Assembly: GCA_032821775.1 (NCBI GenBank)
Contig: JAVLRN010000006.1
Coordinates: forward strand, 2,356,001-2,420,000
Origin: Sanguinoderma infundibulare
Taxonomy: Eukaryota; Basidiomycota; Agaricomycetes; Polyporales; Polyporaceae
Direction of reading: 5' to 3'
DNA length: 64,000 nucleotides
Below the pieces are notes generated by a model. It had not been told where the DNA came from. It did no database searches and worked only from the letters and a program-made list of their open reading frames with translations. Of this stretch, positions 23,802 through 34,071 are shown in pieces (position 1 is the stretch's first letter; the number at the start of each line of letters is the position of its first letter). Both the position numbers and the translations under genes were made by a program.

Positions 23802-24295
23802 ATGCGGTCCGCGACCATCTTGTACGCTTTGATCGCCCTCGCCGTGAGTGGGTTTGGGCTGCCTCTTGCGGCCCGCGAGGACATGTGGGTGCCAGCTTCT
23901 GTTCCCTTTCCCCACACGCCTAGGCTCATATACGCATGATCTTGTTTTTCAGTTCACTTGCCGTGTATGCTCGTGAGGCAGCTCCTCCCCCGCCTCCTCC
24001 TCCCCCACCGCCGCCGCCGCCGCCTCCGCCTCCACCGCCGCCACCCCCGCACGCAATTCGTGAGGCAGGTCCGCGTCCGCCGCCGCCGCCGCCGCCTCCT
24101 CCTCCTCCTCCGCCTCCGCGTCCCCCACCACCACCACCACCACCGCCGCCGCCGCCGCCTCCGCCTCCGCCTCCGCACGCGGCTCGTGAGGCAGCTCCCC
24201 CGCCCCGACCCCGACCCCGGCCCCCTCCTCCCCGTCCTCCCCCTTCTCCCCCTTCTCCCCCTCCTCCCCGTCCTCCCCCTCCTCCCCACTTCTAG
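23802..24295 (+). CDS. Small secreted polyproline protein with Arg-Glu-Ala spacers
   Basis: Two exons (23802-23884 and 23953-24295) encode 141 residues. MRSATILYALIALAVSGFG followed by LPLAARED is a classic signal peptide. The mature part consists of proline tracts of roughly 16-30 residues separated by short spacers, VYAREAAP, HAIREAGP and HAAREAAP, and ends in an Arg/Ser/Pro-rich tail PPPHF. No cysteines and no recognised fold are present. It could be a wall-associated structural protein or a precursor cleaved at the regularly placed Arg-Glu-Ala spacers; the latter is inference. The poly-Pro coding run is a GC-rich CCN repeat, so length variation between strains is expected. The secreted gene at 53329-54668 has the same general layout. 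Confidence 0.72.
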
Positions 24296-24984
24296 GTAGC
24301 TACCTAACAGGACCTCGCTGCGACCAACCCGAAGCAGCAGCAGGCCCTCTGGCTATTTACAACAAACTTCCTCCTTTCTCCCCCTTCCCTGCATCGGCAT
24401 CGCGTTTTGAGGTCTCTGTATATATAGACGGCGGTGTGGCCTGGAGCCCGCGTCGTGGGGCGTGCGGGATCTGCCTCGATGTTGTACTTTTAGGAAGAGA
24501 GCGAATGCTGCTTCTGTATTTTGCCCGCATTTTGTGGTGGTTTTGTGGTTACGTGCGTTGTCGCTTGCTCTGAGATTGTAGCGGAGTTCGAGATCGAACA
24601 TGGTCAGCAGGTTGCCATCGGTCTGACTTATGGGGATTACGTGGATTTACTCGTGGGCACAGCGTGCTGCTGCTTGAGGTGCAAGAGTGAGGGGATTCTG
24701 CCAGCATTCGTATGAACAGTCCTCATTTTCTCCGGAGCACGATTCGTGATTTACGTCACAAAGCGGAGTTCAACATCTTGACCGGCGATCTACGCGGCGG
24801 AATCGGATGCATGCCACGAACCTCGCGAGCACAGAACATCCTGCAAGCACCACACAAGTTGACCCGCATTTCAGATAGGCACAGAACTCATAGCGCGAGA
24901 TGCAGTCCAGCGTGACCTCTCGCCAGCACACCGCATCTGGGTTCTTTCCCGAGTTGTACGCGGCGGCGACGGGGCTCGATCTCG
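24296..24984. other. Intergenic, no gene seen
   Basis: 3' flank of the polyproline gene, ending at the sharp boundary where similarity to the BTB locus at 46 kb starts. No coding signal was recognised. Confidence 0.45.
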
Positions 24985-25519
24985 TCCAGATCGTCCAGCT
25001 CCGCGTTCTTCATGGGGTAGCAGAACCGAAGAAAAGGATCGAGCGTGCGGCTGTCCTCTGTGATATCGACGACGGAGCGGGGAGGGCAGTTCGGCGGCGG
25101 TTGTACCCTCGCCGGACCTGGGCTGGGGAAGATGAGACATGGTGGCGAACACGGGGGAGGCAAGGGATAACACTTGGGTGTGGACGTGAAAATCGACAGC
25201 ATCGGATGTACGGAAGATGATATCGGCAGATGATTGATTGAACGGGCATGACGCCTCGGTGGGCTGGATGGGAGGCCGAGATGGCATGGAGTCTGATGAT
25301 AAAACGTCGAGGTCCTGGGGACACAATGAACCCTGGATGGGGGTGGCACGTCGTGAACGATAGAGACGAGAGACGACAATGACCGGAAGACGCAGGAAGG
25401 GGACTTACCGCAGCACCACCGGATGGTGTATGCTTCGACTCAGAAATGACCCGTTGAACGGATGAGAGGCGACTGTTCGAGCTTTGCTCTCCGGCGCGGA
25501 ACAGGTCATGGTTAGTCAT
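24985..25519 (-). pseudogene. Truncated BTB gene (5' part of a copy of the 46.3 kb BTB gene)
   Basis: Starting at the ATG complementary to 25517-25519, this follows exon 1, intron 1 and the first part of exon 2 of the intact gene at 46329-48199. It includes SSADIIFRTSD and VDFHVHTQVLSLASPVF of the BTB domain. It breaks off around 24985, after DEIEP, so the rest of the first BTB domain and everything downstream are absent. A one-base length difference near 25068-25085 also shifts the frame. Exon 1 here carries about 14 codons that the intact copy lacks, so this remnant keeps some ancestral sequence. It lies head-to-head with the intact BTB gene at 25749. Confidence 0.8.
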
Positions 25520-25748
25520 AGACAGCTATCAGCTCGAACATGTACACGATAAAAATACGCGGTCGGTCTTACTAGATTCAACGGGAAGGCGGACGGTATG
25601 GTTCAGAACAAGGTGGTTCAAGAAGTCGCAGGCCGTCAACATTATTTAGACGCTTATTCCCGGTTGACTCCAAACCACCACCTGCTCTCAACTCTGCACC
25701 GCCTGCCGTTATTTTGCATTCATCTTGGGTATACGAGCACCAAATAGC

Positions 25749-27327
25749 ATGACATCTACAGTATGCCACCCCTTCGACGAACCCACGGCAGATATCATCA
25801 TCTGCTCCTCGGATCATGTCGCTTTCAAGCTGCACAGGATCATCCTCTCCCTTGCCTCCGACTTTTTCAAGGACATGTTCAGTCTCCCCCCGCCACTGGC
25901 TACTTCCCCCACCGACTCTGATTTGGATGGAATCCCCGTCATTAACGTGACAGAGCCGAGCGACGTCTTGGAGCGGATATTCCGACTCTGCTACCCCGTT
26001 GACGATCCTGTCCTCAGCTCAATCTACGAGGTGCGCTCCACCCTCGAAGCGGCCTTAAAGTACCAGATGGCGGAAGCGATCAAGATCACCAAGAGGAGAC
26101 TGCGCACGCTTGCTTCCAGCGACCCGCTCAGGGTGTACGTCGTAGCGTGCTGCCTCGACCTGGAACCAGAGGCTGCGGCAGCGGCGAAGGAGGTGCTCAA
26201 GCAGAAGGCTCAGGGGAAATATGTCGCAGAGTTGGAGGAAGTATCCATTGGTGCATACCACAGACTGCTCTCGTACTGCGACCGTGGGGGAAGGGTGAGT
26301 GATCGATTCAGGTTCACTTTCCATACATCAGGCGGACGACCCACTCCTGCTTCCACCCCTTCGTTGGCCGAGGCCGTCGTTGAGCCCATCGTTCCGGATG
26401 TCCTGCCGGAGCCTCAAGTTGCGCCTCCCCCCTTTGACTTGGCTGAGGCCGAGGCGACCTTGGTCGCTTCCGATGGCATGGAGTTCCGCGTCGTCAAATC
26501 TATCCTTCAGCTCTCTTCCCCTGTCCTCTTCTCACAACTCTCGGATCTTTCATCTCCAACCCCATTGCCCATCTCCGTGTCAGAGCCGAGCCGCATCATC
26601 TCCATACTCCTTCAAATATGCTACCCCGTCCCTAATCCCTGCTTATCCGACCTACACGACATCAGTGCCGCGCTCGTTGCCGCAGACAAGTACGACATGC
26701 AACATGCGCGCCAGACTTTGCGTGCTGCGCTATCTGCCAAGAAGGACGATGCGCTCGAAGACCCAGTTCTTCTCTACGCGACCGCCTGTCGATTCGGCAT
26801 GCGCGAGCTTGCCCTTGCAGCCGCGAGACGGTCTCTTCGTCGGGACATCATGAAGTCTTCTGTCTCTGAACTCGACTCGATCGGCGTTTCTGGTGGTTGT
26901 TTCCATCGTCTGGTTGATTACCACAGGCGATGTCGTTCCGCTGTCCAATCAATGCTCAAACATCCCAGCGACTGGATAGACCCCGAGATGGCCGCTCAAC
27001 TGCAGGAGGCTTGTCCTCTGAGCTACAACGCGGGTTCGAGGACGCCTTGCTGGTACAGGCTGTACGTGGATCGCATCTCCGAGGACCAATGGCCAGGCGG
27101 CGAATCCACCACGAACGAGGACGTCCTTCGAACCATACTCGAGGCTACCCGCGATCCTGGTGGCTACGCTTGCACATACTGCGTGACCGTCCATGGGACG
27201 TTTTTGTTGCTGAAGTTCAGCAAGTACGTCGCGGAGGCCATTTGTGCGGAAGAGAAGAGGGTAAGCAATCACTCGACTCTCCACAAGCTTCGTTAACTTG
27301 TCTCTCCAACAGCAACCTCTGCATTAG
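25749..27327 (+). CDS. Double BTB/POZ-domain protein A
   Basis: BTB/POZ folds mediate dimerisation and often link substrates to cullin-3 ubiquitin ligases; the role of this Agaricomycete expansion is not known. The ATG at 25749 opens the first BTB: FDEPTADIIICSSD, HRIILSLASDFFKDMF, then CYPVDDP and LEAALKYQM. A second, more divergent BTB-like half begins around residue 230 (ATLVASDGMEFRVVKSILQL, CYPVPNP, ALVAADKYDM). The C-terminal region is unclassified. Exon 1 ends at 27260; with the acceptor at 27312 the protein ends QPLH and totals 508 residues. An alternative acceptor at 27360 would give a TTYWQFNLP tail ending at 27447, inside the duplicated BTB fragment that follows. It pairs by similarity with the gene at 34072. 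Confidence 0.85.
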
Positions 27328-27431
27328 ATATTCTCTGAACGGCATGCTGATCTTGTATAGACGACATACTGGCAGTTCAACCTTCCTTCAGCGCTGTTCA
27401 CCGCTTCATATCGCACGTCTGTTCACGTGTG

Positions 27432-28104
27432 TCTTCCGACGGATTGAAGTTCAAAGTGCGCAAGCTTATCCTGTTTCTCTCATCGAATTTCTTCAAAGAT
27501 ATGTTTCACATTCCGCAACCAGCGTGAGTCCACCATTTTGAGTGCTCGTTCTCACTGAGGGCGCGGGCTGAGGTCGGCTTAGGAACGAGTCCCTCCCTGA
27601 AGTCCCTTGCTCCGAGTCGGGAAAGGTCCTCGAAAACCTCTTCTGCCTATGCTATCCCGTCCACGACTGTCCTGTTACCGCGGTCGAGGACGTTCGTGCG
27701 ACGTTAGTAGCTGCGATGAAGTACGATATGAAGGAGGCCGTCGACCTCATGGGGCGCGAGCTCGCGAGTCACATCCCCACTTCCCCTATGCGAGTGTACG
27801 CTATCGCGTGCTGCCTCGATCTCGAAGAGCAAGGCGCCGCGGCTGCAAAAGAGGTTGAAAGTCAAAGGATGCAGGATTCGTATGTGGAGGAGATGGAGGA
27901 TATGGCTGCTGGTGCCTACCAGCGCCTTCTAGACTACTGTGAATCCCCCCTTAGCCCGATGGTGCGGAGTTTCCGGAGATTCTGTAAACCTTCTTCGTTT
28001 GGGCCTTGGGGGAGTTCAATTATAGGCATTTTCCCACCCCAGCCCGAGAACGACACACTCGCCCCATATCCTTTCTGCATCGACGATGGAGATGTCGACC
28101 TCAT
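27432..28104 (+). pseudogene. Truncated direct copy of BTB gene C
   Basis: 673 bp colinear, without indels, with 34120-34792 of the intact gene, including its first intron, and differing at only a few bases. The copy begins within codon 17 of the parent, so the start and N-terminal strand are missing, and it ends abruptly after GDVDLM. The conserved BTB His-Lys pair at the helix start is changed to Arg-Lys. It directly abuts the 3' end of BTB gene A on the left and a foreign coding-like segment on the right. Confidence 0.82.
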
Positions 28105-28310
28105 GGTGGGTTTGCGCAGCGCGAGGTCACGACTCGGACTCGGCGTTCATGGCGATGTGGGCCCCGGCGTGGCAGGCGGATCTTCGGGAGTACCCGGAGC
28201 AGTGCTTTCGCGGGCCCGCCTCCTTCAAGCTTGATCTTCCCCTGCACGACAACACCTTTGCACCCACTGGCATGCGGCAGGCCTGGATGTGGCCCAAGCG
28301 AAACGTATGT
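28105..28310 (+). other. Coding-like fragment of an unidentified gene
   Basis: Immediately after the BTB copy stops, one plus-strand frame reads HDSDSAFMAMWAPAWQADL and continues through REYPEQCFRGP, LDLPLHDNTFAP and GMRQAWMWPKRN up to a possible GTATGT donor near 28304. The composition (Trp, His, Met, Cys) is unlike random GC-rich ORFs, suggesting a captured exon. The source family was not recognised. Confidence 0.4.
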
Positions 28311-28807
28311 TTCTATCTACATCCGTGTATATAACACTCTGAACAGATGTAGGTGTCAGACCTAGATTGAGAGACATGCCGTGAGGAGGGTCGTCGCCAC
28401 AGGGCAGTCACCGAATTTGCCTACTAGCCATCCGGATGCACCAGGGAAGCGATTGCACCTCGAGCGGTCTTGTGCGCAAAGTCACCAGCTCTGGCGAAGG
28501 TCCCGAACACAGAGCCTCTTGGGAAGGATGACGTGCGTTCCAGAGTGCCGGAACGAGTGCCAGAAGAACAAGCCTCGAGGAACCACATCTGTATTCGTGA
28601 CGGCAGCTCTGCGACGTCATTCGCGCGTTAAAGCCACTTACTAGCTGACACGAACTTGTCCAGTTCGGGACATATAGTGAGTGGGCGTGGCTCCTCGTGT
28701 TGTTGCTGGATTCATGATCCTACCCCGATAGAGCCCCGATAGAACCTCTTCAATTCCTCAAGCAGAAGAGCCGAATAATGGGTGACGGAGGTCACCCAAC
28801 ACGCACG
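28311..28807. other. Intergenic, no gene seen
   Basis: Spacer upstream of P450 copy 3. No gene or repeat was recognised. Confidence 0.45.
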
Positions 28808-28843
28808 AGCATGTGAGGATTATGTCCCATTGCTTTATATATA
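28808..28843 (+). promoter_or_regulatory. Core promoter block of P450 copy 3
   Basis: GCATGTGAGGATTATG is followed by GCTTTATATATAT, about 90 nt before the ATG. This is the third instance of the shared block. Confidence 0.55.
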
Positions 28844-28932
28844 TCTGGATGCACGATGTCAGTTCATTATCGTCTCCCTGCACTTTACCCGCGAGTAACC
28901 TTGCACATCGTTCATCACTAGCTGCCCTAATC

Positions 28933-31093
28933 ATGACCGTAACCGCCCTCTGCGGTCTCCTTGTCTTCCTCGGCAGTTTCTTCGCCTTTTACTTGGTTAA
29001 TAAGCGTCCATCCGCTCTCCTTCCTCCAGGTCCGAAGGGCCTCCCGCTCATTGGCAGTCTGTTCGACATACCGGCGACGTATCAGTGGCTTACTTTTGCC
29101 AACTGGAGCGAAAGATGGGGCGAGTACGGTTTCTCTTGGTCGGATTTTTTCTCGTAGCCCTGACCTGGGTGCTAGGTGACATCATGTCGTTTAGAGTGCT
29201 CAACAAACGCTTCGTCATCCTGAACTCTGCGCAGCACGCGATCGACATCCTCGAGAAGAAAAGCGCTATCCATTCCGGCCGTCCAACCGTCCCTGTCGCG
29301 GGCGATTTGGTGGGGTGGTCCGAGGCTCTGCTTCTTCAACCCTACGGCGAGCACATGCGCAACAGTCGCAAACTCATCAGCCAGATCATTGGGACGACCA
29401 GGCGGGTTGAGCAGTTTCATCGGTTGGTTGAGGATGAAGTTAAGCAGTTCCTCGTCGGTCTGGCCGGTTGCACGGACACTGCGCTCGCACGGAATATACA
29501 GCAGTGCGTTTGCGCCTCACTTTCTCCGTTGCCAGTGTGGCGATCGAGGTCTGACAACATGTGGTGGCGGCGGCGGCGGCAGCTTGACAGGTTCAATCCT
29601 TGTCAAAATTGTCTATGGCTACAAGTCTTCAGGGGATGGCGACCATATTATCCATGTCGTCGACAAGGCCATGGAAGATTTTGCGGTCATAATCACGCCG
29701 GGTGCTTACATGGCTGACGTCTTCCCAATCCGTGAGTGGCCTAGCGTCCCACATCTCGTAGCTCGAACCCACGATGCCTAATCTAGCCCCGTTTCCGATA
29801 TAGTTCAATATGTGCCTGGCTGGTTCCCCGGGGCCGGGTGGAAAAGGATTGTGGCGCGGCAGCGCGAAACGCTTCAGACCATGATTGAACTTCCGTTCAA
29901 TTGGGTTAAAGCAGAGATGGTTAGTTCAAGTGCTCTGATGCACAAGAATGATGGTGAAGTTGATTCGCCATCGCCTCCATTCAGGCCGCGGGGACTGCCC
30001 TTCCCAGCTTTTCGTCCACACTGCTCGAGGGCAACGCCGATCCCAAGAAGGAGTATCTTATCAAGATGACAGCTATGTCGCTGTACGCAGGTATATGCCT
30101 TCCTTTTCATTTTCATTTTCATTTACTACACCACACTGACCTGGACTAGGCGGGACCGATACCGTAAGTTACTCGCATCCGTACACATACACAACTCACA
30201 TACCATTGTTTGCTACACAGACTGTCTCCTCAATTACAAGCTTCTTCCTTGCCATGACCTGCTTCCCGGACGTTCAGAGCAAAGCGCAAGCCGAAATCGA
30301 CGCAGTCACTGGCACAGACCGCTGGCCGAACATCGCGGACAAGGATCGGCTCCCCTACATTCAGGCACTCGTGCTGGAGACCCTTCGCTGGCTCCCTGTC
30401 GCGCCCCTGGGTATGAGCAGTCTTCCATCGTGCGACCCATCGAGCCTGAATTTGTCTCAGCCTTCCGTCACCAGCTCATCGAAGACGACACCCATGCTGG
30501 CTACTTCCTCCCGAAAGGCTCCCTCGTTGTCGCCAACGTCTGGTGAGGCACGCGGTTCCCGTGCGCGATGTGCGTGCGTGTGTATTGACCTACTCGAATT
30601 GCAGGAAAATTCTCCACGATCCCGCGCTCTACGCAGACCCCATGACGTTCAACCCTGAGCGATTTATCGCCACGTCTATAAAGGAAGCCGAGCGCGATCC
30701 GATGGACTTCGCGTTCGGTTTCGGTCGGAGGTTGGCCTTAACATTCGCTACGGCGAACTGCATTCGCGGATGCTGACTGTCGCTGTTGCAGGAAGTGTCC
30801 CGGCCTCTTGTTCGCTGAGGCATCGATCTTCGCCGTCGTTGCCGAGACGCTAGCCACTTACAATATCTCGAAGGCGACCGACGCCAATGGCCACGTTATC
30901 GAGCCACGTATGGAGACGTCTGGCTCGAATCTCAGGCATGTGCATGTCTGCCTCGTGCTCGCACATTCCTACTGACATTTTCCGGGGCCAAATTAGCCAC
31001 CCGCTTCCGTTCCAATGCAAGCTGACCGTGCGCTCGGACAAGGCGCGGGCGCTCTTGGATGATGTCCGCGAAGGAGCCCGAGGATCCGAATGA
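28933..31093 (+). CDS. Cytochrome P450 monooxygenase, copy 3 (apparently intact)
   Basis: The best-preserved member of the trio. The ATG at 28933 begins a hydrophobic anchor and the PPGPKGLPLIGSLFDIP hinge. All donors and acceptors are usable. Exon 1 joins exon 2 as WGEYG/DIMSF, the joint in copies 1 and 2 that helps define their structure. Also visible are AGGTDTT (I-helix oxygen-binding region), ETLRW (K-helix), NPERF, and FGFGRR/KCPG with the haem Cys, then SHPLPFQCKLTVRS and the stop at 31091-31093. The predicted protein is about 515 residues, normal for a microsomal P450. The final intron starts GC rather than GT, as in both paralogues. It is flanked by BTB genes and BTB remnants, with no obvious biosynthetic partner. 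Substrate unknown. Confidence 0.92.
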
Positions 31094-31423
31094 GTGGATT
31101 TCTTTTCCGCACAATGACTCGTGTTTCTTGCATCATGTTTAACTCCTCGTTCTTGCGCATGGATCATTCGGACAGTGTGGCTTCATCGTCATAATGTTTC
31201 CTTGTTGGTGTATCACGCGAATCAGCCTGTTCCACCTCTCATAATAGGATATTCAAGTCAGATCCGTTCGATTGCCACTTTGGGGTGCTTCGGAGGGACC
31301 TCGCGAGAAACTCGTGGCTGTCGCGACTTGTGCTGCGGTAGGTGACCTTTTATACCTTGCCCCAAAAGATAACGTTCTTCTCCTCCAGCTCTGACAGTTT
31401 CTCCTTTGTCGAACAAGGTCGCA

Positions 31424-33104
31424 ATGTCGGAATCATCTACAGATACATCCCTCCCTACAATCGCAGCTCATCCGTTCAACCGACCCTCGGCGGACATCAC
31501 ACTACACACCCCCGATCGCGTCGACTTCCATGTCCACAGCTCCATCCTTTCCGAAGCCTCACCCGTGTTCGAGGACATGTTCTCCCTTCCCCAACCCTCC
31601 TCCGGCTCGCAGGATGCAAACCGCGTCCGTCCTGTCGTCCCTGTAGCAGAGGATAGCAAGACTCTCGGGAGGCTGCTGCGCCTCTGCTACCCGATCAAGA
31701 AGGAGAAGCTGGATGCATTAGAGGACATCGTCCCTGTGCTGCAGGCCGCGATCAAGTATGACATGAGCTGGCCCATAGAGATGCTCACGACAGACCTCCT
31801 CGCTATGGTCCCTCGCAGCCCGCTGAAGGTGTGGGCGGTCGCGTGTCGCTGCGGTCTGGAGACGGTGGCTCTGAAAGCGGCCTCCAAGGTTCTCAAGATC
31901 GCAAAGGGCTGGAGACGGTTCGAATCAGACGAGGAGGCAGATGAGTCCGCTCCACAGCCTACTCCTCCCCTCACGCTTTTGAAAACGATGCTGGAGGAGC
32001 ATGGGAAGGAGACCTTGCAAGGAATCTCGGCAGCGAACCTCTTCCGCCTCCGCGAATACCTTCGTGTGGGTGATGAGCGTGCGACCACTCAACTCTTGTC
32101 GCCAGTCGCTCTCCCTACAACCACGTCAGCATATGACCCACCTTCACCAAACATGCTCATTCCTCACTTCCTGCCCCCGGATCTCACGTTACGATGCCCC
32201 GATGGCACGGAGCACGGTGTCCATGCCCTGGCTCTCGCGCTTCACTCCACAATGCTCGCGGAGCATATCCAAGCTGCCCGTGTCGCCTCGTTATCTCTTG
32301 ATCCCCAAATTGCCGTTGAAGGCGAAACGCGTTTGCCCGTGGTCGAGGTGGCCGTCGATCCCCAGACGCTCGCAGCCTTGTTGGCTGTTTTGTATGCGGG
32401 AAACGCCCAACTACCATCCGACTTGCACCTCCTCTCCCAGATCCTGGTCGCAGCGAAGAATCTTGGCATGATGCGGGTGGAAGAGGCCGCCATGGAGCGA
32501 TGGAACGCGCTTGTCGAGCGCAGTCCGCTCAAAGCCTACTTCATCGCCATCGAGCACGGGCTGGCCCACTGTGCGAGGTTCGCTGCGCGGAAGGCCCTGG
32601 ACCGCCCCATAGCGGCAACACACCTCAGCGAAATGGAATCCGGTACAGCCCTTGCGTATCACCGCCTCCTGGAGTACTACCAAGCTTGTGCACACGCCGC
32701 CGACGCCGCGATGAAGGCAGCGGTGGACCAGCTGGACTCTGACATATCGAAGACCGTGCCGTCACAGCTTTACCGATGCCCCAGTTCTTACTGTGGCGAT
32801 TTCCGGGATACACGGTCCTTGGGAAATCACCTGTTGCGCTTGTCTTCGCAAGTGGACACTGACGCTTACGGGGGCGGCATGAAGTTCGACCTTTCGCTGC
32901 CCACATTTTTCCGCGAGTCATCTCCCGCGTGGCCGGCTTGCAGTACAAATCAGTACATTGGTTACACAGGAGTGCTGCTGAACTTGAGCATTACCCTTCC
33001 TCAAACCATCGCCAACGCTGTCTCCGATGTGAGTCGAAGTCAGTACTTAACTCAACTTCATCGTGATAATGACGTCGCTTCAGGTACAGCTCGAGATCCA
33101 GTGA
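31424..33104 (+). CDS. Double BTB/POZ-domain protein D
   Basis: The ATG at 31424 opens a first BTB domain (FNRPSADITLHTPD, VDFHVHSSILSEASPVFEDM, LLRLCYPIKKEKLDAL). A charged linker and a second BTB-like half follow (DLTLRCPDGTEH, ALALHSTMLAEHI, LPSDLHLLSQILVAAKNL). The C-terminal region is Cys/Tyr-bearing and unclassified. The coding exon ends at 33028, and a 55-nt intron leads to a 21-nt last exon encoding VQLEIQ. That tiny last exon matches VQFGLD of the BTB gene at 46 kb, placing the two in one subfamily. Length is 541 residues. It lies just downstream of P450 copy 3 with a 330 bp gap. Function unknown beyond protein-protein interaction. Confidence 0.85.
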
Positions 33105-33443
33105 AGCCTCAGTGTGTCGGTCGTGGGTCAGGATTGTGGAAATGGCGGTACGAGCGCATTGCTGTAACTTTTTAAGTTTAGATGGCTAATGCAAGATATA
33201 TAGCTCCTCCTTACGATTATGAGAATACTTCCGCGATGCGGCAGATTCTTCGTGAATAGGAGGCTACAGGTTGCCAGTGGTGATGTAGAGGTACAGGGAA
33301 TTTGTGAACAAGATATGAGGCTGAAAGGGTGGAGTGAAAATGTACAAGAAAGTTGGTTCTTCACCCTCTTTTAAAACCTTGGAGCGGGTGTGCAAAACGA
33401 CGACGCATCCGCAGGCCTGGTAAAGTATGATCTATAAATGGCC

Positions 33444-33812
33444 CTATTGTACACGGCCTAGTTTGGGGTCTGAGTATTGGACGAGTTCGAGCTCTGCATC
33501 CCGTCTACCTTCCTGAGCGTCATGCCCACGTTGTCCGGATCTACGTGGTTTTCGAAGAACACGAGCCGAGAAGCACAAGTGCGGCCTCTTCCACGAGTCT
33601 GCCAGCCTCTCCGGGCTCTCCGCAGGGGAAGCAGTCGCAAGACCCTGTGTTGTGTCGGCATCGGGTTGGGATAAGTCTGGATGTGGATGGTCCTTGATTA
33701 CAGGCGTTGTTGGGACCGGTTCTTGCCATGGATTGGGCTCGGGCTGGGCAGCGGGTGTGTCATGGATGTGGACGTTGCGGAGATTATCGCTCAAACTGTC
33801 CTTCGTCGCCAT
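33444..33812 (-). CDS. Small hypothetical protein, exon structure uncertain
   Basis: From the ATG complementary to 33810-33812, one frame reads MATKDSLSDNLRNVHIHDTP and a Pro/Asp-rich stretch, with codon use like real genes nearby. Further on, a second frame (FFENHVDPDNVGMTLRKVDG) looks more coding, and a GTGGAA...GTAG stretch between them could be an intron, though its phase does not join the two cleanly. It may be a small gene or a decayed piece. No family was recognised. Confidence 0.3.
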   Translation of the reverse strand: MATKDSLSDNLRNVHIHDTPAAQPEPNPWQEPVPTTPVIKDHPHPDLSQPDADTTQGLATASPAESPERLADSWKRPHLCFSARVLRKPRRSGQRGHDAQEGRRDAELELVQYSDPKLGRVQ

Positions 33813-34071
33813 CTGGACGTAGATGACTCTGGGCAAGACCTTGCTCTTAGCAAAGTGGCACCGTGGTCCCGGAGAGCGAACACCAAGGGAGATTATAGAC
33901 GTCCGTCAGCCGCCCAATCATTAATCATTCATGGGCCCGGACGCGGTCCGCAACCGGCGCCTGCACTCCTGCAGGCCAGCTGTCTGCCCAGCCCGCGGTC
34001 ATCCTACAGACCCACCACTCCGGCGGAAAGCCACTGCTCCTACCATCCTCGCTGTCTAAACGCCGTTACAA

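Noticed and set aside
23949..24289. Arg/Glu/Ala-rich minus-strand ORFs opposite the polyproline gene
   Set aside because: They are antisense translations of the CCN repeat; the plus strand has a signal peptide and a clean intron.
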